From assembly GCA_039028335.1 (NCBI GenBank), contig JBCCIF010000030.1:1-33831 (forward strand): DNA of 33,831 nt. Direction: 5' to 3'. Positions 16,461 through 25,037 of this stretch are shown here, in pieces (position 1 is the first letter of the stretch; every line of letters starts with the position of its first letter). The notes beneath the pieces were generated by a model. It made no database searches. It was not told where the DNA came from and saw only the letters and a program-made list of their open reading frames with translations. Made by a program: the position numbers and the translations under genes. Origin of the DNA: JABDKJ01 sp039028335 (GTDB lineage: Bacteria; Bacteroidota; Bacteroidia; Flavobacteriales_D; JABDKJ01).

Positions 16461-17033
16461 TTACTTCAAACCATTTTCCACATAATCAATGATAGCGTGA
16501 ATGATTTTAATGTGAATTTCTTGAGCCCTATCTGCGAATTTTGACTGTGGTGCTCTCAATTCAACATCTGCAATTTTAGCGATCTCACCTCCGGTTTTGC
16601 CGGTTAAGGCAATCACCTTCATGTTATTCTTCTTAGCTGCTTGAATGGCGTTTATGACATTTTTAGAATTTCCCGATGTGCTGATTGCTAAGAGAACATC
16701 TCCTTTTTTTCCACACCCTTCAATAAATCGAGAGAAAATGAAATCAAATCCATAATCATTACCGACACAGGTTATGTGACTAGGATCAGATATTGAAATC
16801 GCAGGAATAGATGGGCGATCATCTCTAAATCGTCCCGTTAACTCCTCGGCAAAATGCATCGCATCGCACATCGAACCACCATTTCCACACGAAATTATTT
16901 TGCCTCCACTTTGAATAGAATCAACCATAATCTTGGCAGCCGATTCTATAGCAATGAAGTTCTTTTCTTCCGCCAAAAATGTATCCAATACATTCTTCGC
17001 TTCAATGAAATGTTGTCTTATCGCTTTCGACAT
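16461..17033 (-). CDS. gmhA: Phosphoheptose isomerase (sedoheptulose-7-phosphate isomerase)
   Basis: A SIS-domain enzyme that converts sedoheptulose 7-phosphate to D-glycero-D-manno-heptose 7-phosphate, the first step of heptose supply for lipopolysaccharide. It is 190 residues and matches the GmhA family along its length: SCGNGGS, DAMHFAEELTGRFR, HITCVGNDYGFDFIFSR, LAISTSGNSKNV and AQEIHIKIIH. The zinc ligands expected from known GmhA structures are present (His60, Glu64, Gln171, His179). Met55 replaces the His seen in E. coli in GGSHCD; that His is not a zinc ligand, so the enzyme should be active. It lies 18 bases after the DsbD-like gene on the same strand. No other heptose gene is in the window. 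Confidence 0.92.
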   Translation of the reverse strand: MSKAIRQHFIEAKNVLDTFLAEEKNFIAIESAAKIMVDSIQSGGKIISCGNGGSMCDAMHFAEELTGRFRDDRPSIPAISISDPSHITCVGNDYGFDFIFSRFIEGCGKKGDVLLAISTSGNSKNVINAIQAAKKNNMKVIALTGKTGGEIAKIADVELRAPQSKFADRAQEIHIKIIHAIIDYVENGLK

Positions 17034-17051
17034 AGATCGAAAAGTATGAAA

Positions 17052-19559
17052 TCAATTTTTCTCAGCCAAACCCTTTTCTTTATTGTAGCGCTTATTCATT
17101 TCTATACCTTCTTTCAAGAACTCAACATATTCTTGAACATTCGGAGTGTACCCAACAGGTTCATTCAACAAACAACCATCTGGACTTAGTATTGCGTAAA
17201 GGGGCTGAGTACTATTCGCAAAAGACATTATTTCCAAAGTAGACCACTTATTTCCAATAGTCCTGATTTTTTTCTCTTTGGTTTCACCATTACTATACTC
17301 AATTAATACTGTGTCTTGTTCTTCAAGTGGCAATTCTCTTTTATCATCTACATATAAAGAAACTACTTGAAATTCTTCATTGAGCAGCTTTAACACTTCT
17401 TCTTTAGGCCAAACATTCTCTTCCATTCTTCTGCAATTCACACAAGCATGACCAGTAAAATCGATGAAAATTGGCTTGTCTTTTTTAACAGCCATATCTT
17501 GAGCTATATAGAAATCATCTGTACAATCTAAATCCAAGGGACAATGACTTTCATGCGGATACCAACTGTAATGTTTGTAAGGCGGGAATCCTGCCAGAAG
17601 TCCATGTTCCCACCAAGGATTTTTTAGTATTCCAGGAAAAAGATAAATTCCAAAAGCAATGAAAATTGTTGCAAATCCTATACGAACTGGGGACATTCTA
17701 ACTTTTGGAGAATCATGTGGGAATTTAATGACACCAAATAAATACAGGCCACAAGCCAGACTTAAGATCATCCAAATTAAGAAAAAAGTTTCTCTTTTTA
17801 CCCACCCAAATTGATGAACAAGATCAGCATTTGACAGAAATTTCACGGCAAGTCCCAATTCGACAAACCCCAATACCACTTTAACCGAATTCAACCAACC
17901 TCCCGAAGAAGGTAGTTTATTCATTAATTGTGGGAACATAGCAAAAAGCGCAAACGGAAATCCAAGAGCGATTCCAAATCCAGCAAGGGCCATAGTTAGA
18001 GGCCAAGGTCCACCTTTCAAAACTCCGGCTAGTAAAGATCCTAAAATAGGCCCTGTACATGAAAAAGACACAATTGCTAAAGTAAGAGCCATAAAGAAGA
18101 TCCCGATTAATCCAGATTTATTCGATGCTGAATCTGTCCTGTTTGCTAAAGAACTGGGTAATGTGAGTTCATAGTAACCAAAAAAGCTCCCGGCAAAAAA
18201 CACAAATACAGCAAAGAAAATCATGTTCAACCAGAAGCCAGTTGAAATTTCATTTAAGATGTCTGGACTTACATTCCAAATATGAAATGGAATAGCAATA
18301 GCTGAATAAATAGCAAAAATGAAGAATCCGTATGTGATCGCTCTGAATTTCCCTTTCTTTTTATCCTCGCTGCCCTTAGTAAAAAAGGAAACTGTTAAAG
18401 GAATCATTGGAAAAACGCAAGGAGTGATTAAGGCAAGCAATCCTCCACCCATACCACCTAAAAAAGCCAAAAATAATTCCATAAATGAAAGTGGGTCCTT
18501 TGCTTTTTCAGATGTATTGTTCGAATAGGGGTTTTCTATGTCTACGCAATCTAACTCATATTTTGCATTAGCATATTGGCCCGTTTTTTCTTTTGCTTCT
18601 GCATATTCCTTTCCAGTTCTCAGATCAATTTTAAGGTCAACAATTTCAGGTGGCATGCACTCTTTATCGTTGCAGACCATGAATTCTAACCAAGCCTGAA
18701 ATAAGCCTGGTTCACCCTCTATCGTGGCAACTTGCTTGAATTCAACTTCATTTGAGAAATAAGCTTGATCCATTTCGAAATTTGGATCATATTCAACTGT
18801 AGGTATGGGCTCAATGACCTCTGAAACCTCAATCACATTTGATGAATCCAAATAAACTTCAAAATAGGTCGGAACCGCTCCTCCAGGCTCAAGATTTTGA
18901 GAATACAAATGCCACTTATCTTCAATTTCTGCCCGATATGTTATCTCATATTTATTGTCCTGTAATGGTATTGAACTGAAAGTCCACTTAACTGGATTCT
19001 TTACTTGTCCAAAACTTGGACCATCGGAAGAACTATCGCTTTCTGAATTCTCCAGTGGCGTATTTCCCTTTTCTGAATCATCTGCTTTTACACCAGAAAG
19101 ACCTGCTACATTAAACTCAAAGTCAACCATTTCTGGAGGAAGACATTCCTTGTCATTGCACACCATGTACTCCAGCCAACCTTTAATCACAAAAGGTGCT
19201 GAGTTCTTGATTTTTATTCTCTGATTAAAGGAACAGTCTCCCTCAAAATAGGCAAGATCCATTTTGAAGTTAGGGTCATAGTGCTTTACACTTTCACCTT
19301 CATTTACCTTGTCGATTAACTCATAATCTTCGCTAGCTTCAAAATTAAAGGATGTTGGAATCGGCCCTCCATCTTCCAAATATTGGGAGTACATATGCCA
19401 AGGCTTGTCTACTTTTGCATCTAAAAAGAGAACTGCCTCATCTCCCTTCTGCTCGGTTCTAAATTCCCAATCGACAGGATCCACTACTTGCGTGGTCATT
19501 GCCAAAGCAGTTAAGGATAGGATTATAAGGCCGTAAATAATATGTTTGATTCTCAACAT
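17052..19559 (-). CDS. DsbD-like protein-disulfide reductase with two N-terminal domains
   Basis: A membrane protein that carries reducing power from the cytoplasm to periplasmic thiols. It is 835 residues, longer than usual. After a signal peptide come two similar nDsbD-type domains (about 30-150 and 190-312). Each has WH.YSQ.LE.GG, YDPNF.MD.AYF and MVCNDKEC.PPE (Cys134/139 and Cys296/301). The CcdA-like membrane part starts near 360, with redox Cys in ITPCVFPMIPL (Cys381) and SFSCTGPILGSLL. The C-terminal thioredoxin-like domain has CVNC at 706-709. The full thiol relay is thus intact and its periplasmic end is doubled. gmhA follows closely. Neither cytochrome c genes nor a periplasmic Dsb partner is nearby. 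Confidence 0.9.
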   Translation of the reverse strand: MLRIKHIIYGLIILSLTALAMTTQVVDPVDWEFRTEQKGDEAVLFLDAKVDKPWHMYSQYLEDGGPIPTSFNFEASEDYELIDKVNEGESVKHYDPNFKMDLAYFEGDCSFNQRIKIKNSAPFVIKGWLEYMVCNDKECLPPEMVDFEFNVAGLSGVKADDSEKGNTPLENSESDSSSDGPSFGQVKNPVKWTFSSIPLQDNKYEITYRAEIEDKWHLYSQNLEPGGAVPTYFEVYLDSSNVIEVSEVIEPIPTVEYDPNFEMDQAYFSNEVEFKQVATIEGEPGLFQAWLEFMVCNDKECMPPEIVDLKIDLRTGKEYAEAKEKTGQYANAKYELDCVDIENPYSNNTSEKAKDPLSFMELFLAFLGGMGGGLLALITPCVFPMIPLTVSFFTKGSEDKKKGKFRAITYGFFIFAIYSAIAIPFHIWNVSPDILNEISTGFWLNMIFFAVFVFFAGSFFGYYELTLPSSLANRTDSASNKSGLIGIFFMALTLAIVSFSCTGPILGSLLAGVLKGGPWPLTMALAGFGIALGFPFALFAMFPQLMNKLPSSGGWLNSVKVVLGFVELGLAVKFLSNADLVHQFGWVKRETFFLIWMILSLACGLYLFGVIKFPHDSPKVRMSPVRIGFATIFIAFGIYLFPGILKNPWWEHGLLAGFPPYKHYSWYPHESHCPLDLDCTDDFYIAQDMAVKKDKPIFIDFTGHACVNCRRMEENVWPKEEVLKLLNEEFQVVSLYVDDKRELPLEEQDTVLIEYSNGETKEKKIRTIGNKWSTLEIMSFANSTQPLYAILSPDGCLLNEPVGYTPNVQEYVEFLKEGIEMNKRYNKEKGLAEKN

Positions 19560-19640
19560 TCAATTAATTTGATAATGATTACGTAAAATTAGCTGTTTGG
19601 GTATATAAATTCCACTCAATTCAAAAATAAGATTGTATTC

Positions 19641-20354
19641 CTAATCAATTTTTAACTCTTCATTTTCGGAAATCTCAAACATTCTTCTAGCAAAGTATAC
19701 CATCACATACAGGATGGGTGTGTCAACTAAAGCAAAGATAATTTTATATAAGAAGCCGTTCAAAAACAAACTTGAAAATCGCTGCCATTCAATTTTCTCC
19801 ATGAGACATAACAGTAAAAGAACTACGGCAGTGTCCACAAATTGACTTGGAATCGTAGACAAATTATTCCTCAACCAGAGTTTTTTCCCATTTGTCAATT
19901 TCTTCCAGAAATGAAATAAGCGAATGTCGATAAATTGGGCAATGAGATAGGCACACATTGATGCCAATACTGCTGGGCCCGTTAAGCCAAACACCTTGCT
20001 AAATATTTCATTCGAAATAGGCGACCAGACTGTGGCCTCCACATTTTCTGCAAGACTGACGAGCAAATAAATGAAAAGCGCAGATATAAATCCGGCAAGG
20101 ACCACCCGGTTTGCCCATTTCATGCCGTATAGTTCGGATATTAAGTCGGTAACTAAAAAAGTTACCGGATAAGCCAACAAACCAACACTCGCTTCAAAAG
20201 TAAATTGGCTCCATTCAGATTGTCCAAAAAAAGCAAATGGCTTCAAGACAAAAAACTTTTGAAAGATCAAATTGCAACCAACCAGAGATGCAATGAAAAT
20301 CCCAGATAAAATCAGAAATAAGGTAAGTGCCTGTCCTCTAAATTTTCTTTCCAT
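19641..20354 (-). CDS. yhhQ: Queuosine precursor transporter (YhhQ/QPT family)
   Basis: An inner-membrane importer of the queuosine precursors preQ0/preQ1 (VUT family). It is 237 residues with about six membrane helices, and has the family signature YPVTFLVTDLISELYG (about 58-73), SMCAYLIAQFIDIRLFHFWK and LWLRNNLSTIPSQFVDT. Queuosine is a wobble-base modification of tRNA. The start ATG at 20354 lies inside tilS, giving a 43-base overlap; the N-terminus matches the expected length, so I keep this start. It is the last gene of pabB-tilS-yhhQ. Confidence 0.88.
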   Translation of the reverse strand: MERKFRGQALTLFLILSGIFIASLVGCNLIFQKFFVLKPFAFFGQSEWSQFTFEASVGLLAYPVTFLVTDLISELYGMKWANRVVLAGFISALFIYLLVSLAENVEATVWSPISNEIFSKVFGLTGPAVLASMCAYLIAQFIDIRLFHFWKKLTNGKKLWLRNNLSTIPSQFVDTAVVLLLLCLMEKIEWQRFSSLFLNGFLYKIIFALVDTPILYVMVYFARRMFEISENEELKID

Positions 20355-21661
20355 TCAATTAGTAATGTTTGTTCTGTTCTTTCATCTACCTTAAAATCTT
20401 CAGCTAAGCGATGACCAACAAGCCAGACTATTCGATCTCCGCTGCAGAGAACTAAAGCATTCGATTTTTTAAAGGCAGGCACTTTTAGATCTGTCAAAAG
20501 ATCGCTGAGCTTTTTCGATCCTTTCATTCCCAGCGGCACGAATTTATCTCCTTGTTTCCATCTTCTGACCAATAGCGGGAAATCAATCTTTTCGTTGTCC
20601 AAGCACGCAAAATTGCTTTCTCTTTTTATGTTTTCACCATCACTCTTCTCAATCTTAAAATGTCCAAAGGCATTTTCTGCATGCATTTGCCCTTTTTCTA
20701 TATAGTGCTCGCTGAAAAAATTTTCCTCAACATTAGAAACTATCTTTAGAATTTTATCCTCTCTCCAAATTGTGAACTCCTTACCTATAATCTTCTTTCC
20801 TTTTTGAGCCCCGAGTAAATCCAAGGCCTCTTTCCGTTGATCAACACTAAATCCAAAATCTTCAAGCAAATAAAACAATATATCTCCTGGGCTTTTTGAT
20901 GCCAACAATTCGTGCACATCTATGGAATTATCATTCGAAATTAAACTCTTTTTTGCCAACTCTATCCACTTGTTCAATTCGTTCCAAAGCTGTCGGTTAT
21001 GTTCAATTCGCTCTTTCCACTCCTTGTAAAAATCTTTTGACTTAAGCTTCAATTCGGGAATAATTAAATGTCGAATTTGATTTCGCAGATAATCAAGTTT
21101 ACGATTTGATGAGTCTTCTCTCCACTTTAACCCATTTTCTAAGGCAAAGCGAGTTACGTCTCCTTTATTTTCCATTAATAGAGGTCGGATAATGTTTCGC
21201 CTTTTGACAGGAATGCCGCTCAGGCCTTTGATTCCCGTTCCGCGATATTGATTAATCAGTATTGTCTCAATTGCATCATCGAGATGGTGTCCTGTAGCAA
21301 TTTTCGAATAGGAGCCTTTAGATGCCAATTGCTCAAACCAACTATATCGCAGTTCTCTGGCGGCTTCTTGAATACTAATCCTCTTTTTTTCAGACCATTC
21401 TTGCGTATTGAACCGCTTTGTTTCAATGGGAATACTGTACAAAGCTGCAAATTCATTAGCAAATTTTTCATCAGCATCAGACTCTTCTTCCCTCAATTGA
21501 AAATTACAATGCGCAAGCGTAATTGAAAAATCCAATTTCTTTAACAGGTATGCAAGAACGGCACTATCTATACCCCCACTAAAGGCAACTACCACCTGAT
21601 CCTGCTTATTTAGTAGCCTCTTGGCTCTTATGAATTTCTCTATTCGCTTTATGAATGTCAT
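20312..21661 (-). CDS. tilS: tRNA(Ile)-lysidine synthase
   Basis: Modifies C34 of the tRNA(Ile) CAU anticodon to lysidine so that it reads AUA. It is 449 residues, and the PP-loop ATPase motif SGGIDS is at 28-33 (VVAFSGGIDSAVLAYLLKKL). HCNFQLREEESDADEKF, the metal/ATP segment GHHLDDAIETILINQYRG and GLSGIPVKR follow. The C-terminal tRNA-binding domain has VRRWKQGDKFVPLGMKGSKK and a typical end. The start overlaps the pabB stop by four bases (ATGA), and its 3' end overlaps yhhQ by 43 bases. All three genes are therefore probably translated from one message. Confidence 0.95.
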   Translation of the reverse strand: MTFIKRIEKFIRAKRLLNKQDQVVVAFSGGIDSAVLAYLLKKLDFSITLAHCNFQLREEESDADEKFANEFAALYSIPIETKRFNTQEWSEKKRISIQEAARELRYSWFEQLASKGSYSKIATGHHLDDAIETILINQYRGTGIKGLSGIPVKRRNIIRPLLMENKGDVTRFALENGLKWREDSSNRKLDYLRNQIRHLIIPELKLKSKDFYKEWKERIEHNRQLWNELNKWIELAKKSLISNDNSIDVHELLASKSPGDILFYLLEDFGFSVDQRKEALDLLGAQKGKKIIGKEFTIWREDKILKIVSNVEENFFSEHYIEKGQMHAENAFGHFKIEKSDGENIKRESNFACLDNEKIDFPLLVRRWKQGDKFVPLGMKGSKKLSDLLTDLKVPAFKKSNALVLCSGDRIVWLVGHRLAEDFKVDERTEQTLLIEWKENLEDRHLPYF

Positions 21662-22794
21662 GTCAAGGCCATTTTCATTGCTTCAACTTTTAATAGGCAC
21701 TCATCCCATTCTTTTTCAGGTTCTGACTTTGAGGTTATCGCACTTCCAACGGGCACACTAATCCGTTTAAGCCTATCGTCATAAATGATGCTTCTTATAA
21801 CCACATTGAAGTCAAAATCATCATTTTCATCAATATATCCTATAGCTCCTGAATATATTCCTCGCTTAAAATCTTCGCTGCTCTCAATTATTTTCATGGC
21901 TGAAATTTTTGGCGCTCCTGTCATTGAAGGCATGGGAAAAGTAGCAGCCAGAATCTGATTAAAACTTTGATCTTTCTTTATTATACATTCAATCGTAGAA
22001 ATTAGATGATGAACCGTTCTGAACGAATACAAAGCAGCCAATTCTTTTACCTTGACGGTTCCTTTCTGAGCAATCCGTGAAAAATCATTTCGCACCACAT
22101 CAGTAGTCATAACATTTTCTGCTATCTCTTTGATGGTAGTAGTCAATTTGGTTCCAAGAAGTTGATCTTCATTTTCACTTCTCCCCCTTGAAACGGTTCC
22201 TTTAATAGGCTGAGAAATCAATCGATTTCCTTCTTTTTTTAAGTAGCGTTCCGGGCTCGCACACAAGATAAAGGTATCCTCAATTTTCACTAAGGCACTG
22301 AATGGTGCAAGCGTAATATCATTTAGCTTGCGATATGTGTGAAATGGGTTTATTTGACAGTTGTCTGCAAACCATTCGACACAATAGTTTACTTCATAAA
22401 TGTCCCCTCGCTTTATATGCCATTGAATTTGTTCAAAATTGTCCAAATAGGCCTCCTTAGGTGTTCTCGAGATCAAATCAATTTTTTCACTCTGATTATT
22501 TGCTCTTTGCCTCCATCTCGATTGCAATGTCTCTAAGTTTTCATTTAATGCATCGACCGGAATAGATTGAGTCTTTTCAGATTTAAAAAATTTATAGTCC
22601 GGAAAAGTTATCAAAGAAGGATTTAAGGAAGTCAAATCCTCGATTTTGTTCTTGTAGTCATAAGAGATGTACCCAAATCTGGCACCCTCACCATCATTGG
22701 CTTCTAACGAACCTTCATGGTATTTCAAATCCTTGGAGTCATTTCCATTGAAAAGGCAACAATATGTGCTATCGAATAGTGAGAAATTCGGCAT
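21658..22794 (-). CDS. pabB: Aminodeoxychorismate synthase component I
   Basis: Converts chorismate and ammonia to 4-amino-4-deoxychorismate, on the way to p-aminobenzoate and folate. It is 378 residues, the short form lacking much of the N-terminal domain. The chorismate-binding core is complete: FILCASPERYLKKEG, QPIKGTVSRG, MTTDVVRNDFSRIA, FPMPSMTGAPKI, YSGAIGYID and VPVGSAITSKSEPEKEW. PIKGT (with Lys) is the signature of aminodeoxychorismate synthase; anthranilate synthase has PIAGT. The glutaminase partner PabA is not in the window. It is the first gene of the operon with tilS. Confidence 0.9.
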   Translation of the reverse strand: MPNFSLFDSTYCCLFNGNDSKDLKYHEGSLEANDGEGARFGYISYDYKNKIEDLTSLNPSLITFPDYKFFKSEKTQSIPVDALNENLETLQSRWRQRANNQSEKIDLISRTPKEAYLDNFEQIQWHIKRGDIYEVNYCVEWFADNCQINPFHTYRKLNDITLAPFSALVKIEDTFILCASPERYLKKEGNRLISQPIKGTVSRGRSENEDQLLGTKLTTTIKEIAENVMTTDVVRNDFSRIAQKGTVKVKELAALYSFRTVHHLISTIECIIKKDQSFNQILAATFPMPSMTGAPKISAMKIIESSEDFKRGIYSGAIGYIDENDDFDFNVVIRSIIYDDRLKRISVPVGSAITSKSEPEKEWDECLLKVEAMKMALT

Positions 22795-22979
22795 TCAAAT
22801 AGACTGAACAAAAATTTATTCTGCCAAAGATGCGCTATTTTATGATAATCGTATTTAAATTGGAATTCATTTAAGCTTAGCAATCCTCTTAAATGTTAAT
22901 CATTACTGGATTTTTCTTAAAAAAATCATTAATTTTATAGTCTTGAGGGTCAACCATTTCCTCATTTAACCAAACTGAG
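22795..22979. promoter_or_regulatory. Divergent intergenic region between pabB and the type IX cargo gene
   Basis: This AT-rich region of 185 bases should hold both promoters. On the plus strand TAGTCTTG at 22938-22945 matches TAnnTTTG with one mismatch, 34 bases before the cargo start. On the minus strand only one-mismatch matches are visible. No ORF or repeat stands out. Confidence 0.35.
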
Positions 22980-24320
22980 ATGAAAAAGATACTTACTCTA
23001 TTCACTTTCATGGCTTTTTGTTTCATGGTGAATTCTATATTTTGTCAAGCAAGAATGATTGGAACGCAGCAGCCATATGTGGTCATGGATGCCGGTCCTT
23101 CCGACAACGGTGTTTTTCTTGTTGTTGAGAACCCGAACAACAATGCCCTCATGCCTCCTGCAGGTGTTCCGGGAAATGCCAATTATTTTCGAATTGTAAG
23201 TGAAGATGAAAATAACATAGTCAGGTGGTTTATTGGATCGGGTACTGGAAATCATCAAGTTCCTTTTAGCTCAACCACAGGCACTTCGGTGAGGACATAC
23301 TTTACCCTTCCTGCAGGATGCCAAGGAACTTCAGCTGGAAATTCATATGTAGACTTTGCAACATACAGAACAGCAAGTTCGAATAATGCTCCTTTTCCAT
23401 CTGATGTGAATCACTTAACTAATCTAAATACGGCAACTGCAAGTCCAGGGACACAAGCGAATGACGCAAATGCATTAAATACTATTGATCGTTTTTGGAT
23501 AATTGACGCGACTGGATATACGACCAATCCTTGTCCAAACTTGTTTTTTGCCTATGATGCAAATGATGGTCAGGTACCAAATACCATTACCACAAATGCA
23601 TTAATGATTCAACGTTTCAACCCGACAGCGGGTACACAAGGGCAATGGGCGGATTATTTGTTCCCTTCGGTTTCATTATCTAATACGAACTTAGTTGGGC
23701 CAGCACCAGTTCCATCAGACGAGCTCTATCGCAGCTGGACCATCTCTAGCTTTAACGAACCGCTTTCTGTGGATTTGTTATCCTTCGAAGCTTTTTGTGA
23801 GGATGACAGAGCATTGATCAAGTGGTCTACAGCTTCCGAACAAAATTCCGATTATTTTGCTATTGAAAGATCTACCGATGGAGAATATTGGGAAACAATA
23901 GGTGAAGTTCAGGCGGCTGAAAATAGCAATTCGATTGTTGAGTATTCTTTTTACGATGAAAATGCAAAAAACGGAATCAACTACTACAAGGTAACAGAGT
24001 TTGATGCCAATGGTATGGAAACAGAATTTGGACCTGTAAGTGCGAGTTGCGGAAGCAATGTCTTCGAAATTGTAAATGTAAACAATGACTATTCTACAAA
24101 TGGACAATTGGATATCATCGTGAATACTTCAGAAGACAAAAGAACGGATATCCGAATTCTTGATATGGCAGGAAAATTAGTGTTTGAACAGGCCAATGAA
24201 ATTATTCAAGAAGGAGTTTCTACAATAACATTGTCGAAAGGAGATTTATCAATGGGAGTTTATTTCATCGCTATCCAATCTGCAGATGAATTGCTTACTA
24301 AGAAAGTAGTACTCAACTAA
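22980..24320 (+). CDS. Secreted protein with type IX C-terminal sorting domain
   Basis: A 446-residue exported protein of unknown role. A signal peptide (MKKILTLFTFMAFCFMVNS, ending FCQ) leads to an N-terminal region of about 240 residues rich in N, T, P and G (GVPGNANYF, DRFWIIDATGY, DYLFPSVSLS) that I do not recognise. Next is a fibronectin-like segment often seen just before sorting tails (LLSFEAFCEDDRALIKWST to INYYKVTEFDANG). The last ~80 residues are a type A sorting domain: DIRILDMAGKLVFEQ, LSKGDLSMGVYFIAI, ending KKVVLN. It should cross the outer membrane through the type IX machine and be cleaved by PorU, encoded 13 kb away. A terminator follows. A surface-exposed or released role is inferred from the tail only. 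Confidence 0.85.
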   Translation: MKKILTLFTFMAFCFMVNSIFCQARMIGTQQPYVVMDAGPSDNGVFLVVENPNNNALMPPAGVPGNANYFRIVSEDENNIVRWFIGSGTGNHQVPFSSTTGTSVRTYFTLPAGCQGTSAGNSYVDFATYRTASSNNAPFPSDVNHLTNLNTATASPGTQANDANALNTIDRFWIIDATGYTTNPCPNLFFAYDANDGQVPNTITTNALMIQRFNPTAGTQGQWADYLFPSVSLSNTNLVGPAPVPSDELYRSWTISSFNEPLSVDLLSFEAFCEDDRALIKWSTASEQNSDYFAIERSTDGEYWETIGEVQAAENSNSIVEYSFYDENAKNGINYYKVTEFDANGMETEFGPVSASCGSNVFEIVNVNNDYSTNGQLDIIVNTSEDKRTDIRILDMAGKLVFEQANEIIQEGVSTITLSKGDLSMGVYFIAIQSADELLTKKVVLN

Positions 24321-24345
24321 TCAGTCGAGTAGTTTTAAAAAATTT

Positions 24346-24373
24346 AACCCCAGGTTCGCGCTTGGGGTTTTTT
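24346..24373. terminator. Bidirectional terminator between the cargo gene and ung
   Basis: A strong hairpin with AACCCCAGG pairing to CTTGGGGTT (one G-T wobble), followed by TTTTTT on the plus strand. On the minus strand it is followed by AAATTTTTTAAAAC. It lies between two convergent genes and can stop transcripts from both sides; its edge touches the ung stop codon. Confidence 0.85.
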
Positions 24374-25037
24374 ATACCCAATTAATTTCTTTCAGTCCCT
24401 TCTCTTTCAAGAAAGTATTGGTCTTGATGAAATGATTATTACCAAAAAATCCACGATCGGCAGAAAAAGGAGAAGGATGTGGAGAAGAAAGTACCAAATG
24501 CTTAGAAGCATCTATGATTAGCCCCTTTTTCTGAGCATAAGCTCCCCAAAGCAAAAATACTATGTTTTCTTTTTCTCGATTGACAAGCTCAATTACCGCA
24601 TCTGTGAACTCTTCCCACCCTTTCTTTTGATGAGAACCAGCGCTTTTCGCTCTGACAGTGAGTGTGGCATTGAGTAATAATACGCCCTGCTTTGCCCATC
24701 TTGACAAATCGCCTGACTGTGGAATAGCTGCGTTATACTCAGCTTGAATCTCTTTGAATATATTTCTTAGCGAAGGAGGAAAAGTTACTCCTTCATTTAC
24801 GGAAAAACAAAGGCCGTTTGCCTGACCCGGACCATGATAGGGATCTTGACCTATAATAACGACTTTCAGATCTTGAAAAGTACAATAATCAAATGCACTA
24901 AATATCTTTTTTCCTGAAGGGTAGATCGTTTGAGATGAATATTCACTTTTGACAAAGGTGACTAATTTGCGGAAATAATCCTTTTCAAATTCGAGAGCTA
25001 AAAGCGACTTCCAACCTTCTTCAATTTTTACGTCCAT
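24372..25037 (-). CDS. ung: Uracil-DNA glycosylase
   Basis: Removes uracil from DNA, the first step of base-excision repair. It is 221 residues from ATG 25037; a TTG one codon earlier is possible but unlikely. Family motifs are complete: the water-activating loop VIIGQDPYHGPGQANGLCFSV (Asp65), PSLRNIFKEI, GVLLLNATLTV and the leucine-loop motif SPHPSPFSADRGFFGNNHF. The ATG overlaps the lpdA stop by one base (TGATG), so translation is probably coupled. It ends at the bidirectional terminator. Confidence 0.95.
   Translation of the reverse strand: MDVKIEEGWKSLLALEFEKDYFRKLVTFVKSEYSSQTIYPSGKKIFSAFDYCTFQDLKVVIIGQDPYHGPGQANGLCFSVNEGVTFPPSLRNIFKEIQAEYNAAIPQSGDLSRWAKQGVLLLNATLTVRAKSAGSHQKKGWEEFTDAVIELVNREKENIVFLLWGAYAQKKGLIIDASKHLVLSSPHPSPFSADRGFFGNNHFIKTNTFLKEKGLKEINWV

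Noticed and set aside
16461..17033. GmhA as inactive because of Met in place of His in GGSHCD
   Set aside because: The residues expected to bind zinc (His60, Glu64, Gln171, His179) are all present.
24346..24373. G/C-rich hairpin as a riboswitch
   Set aside because: It is a simple stem between convergent stops with T-runs on both sides, which is a bidirectional terminator.
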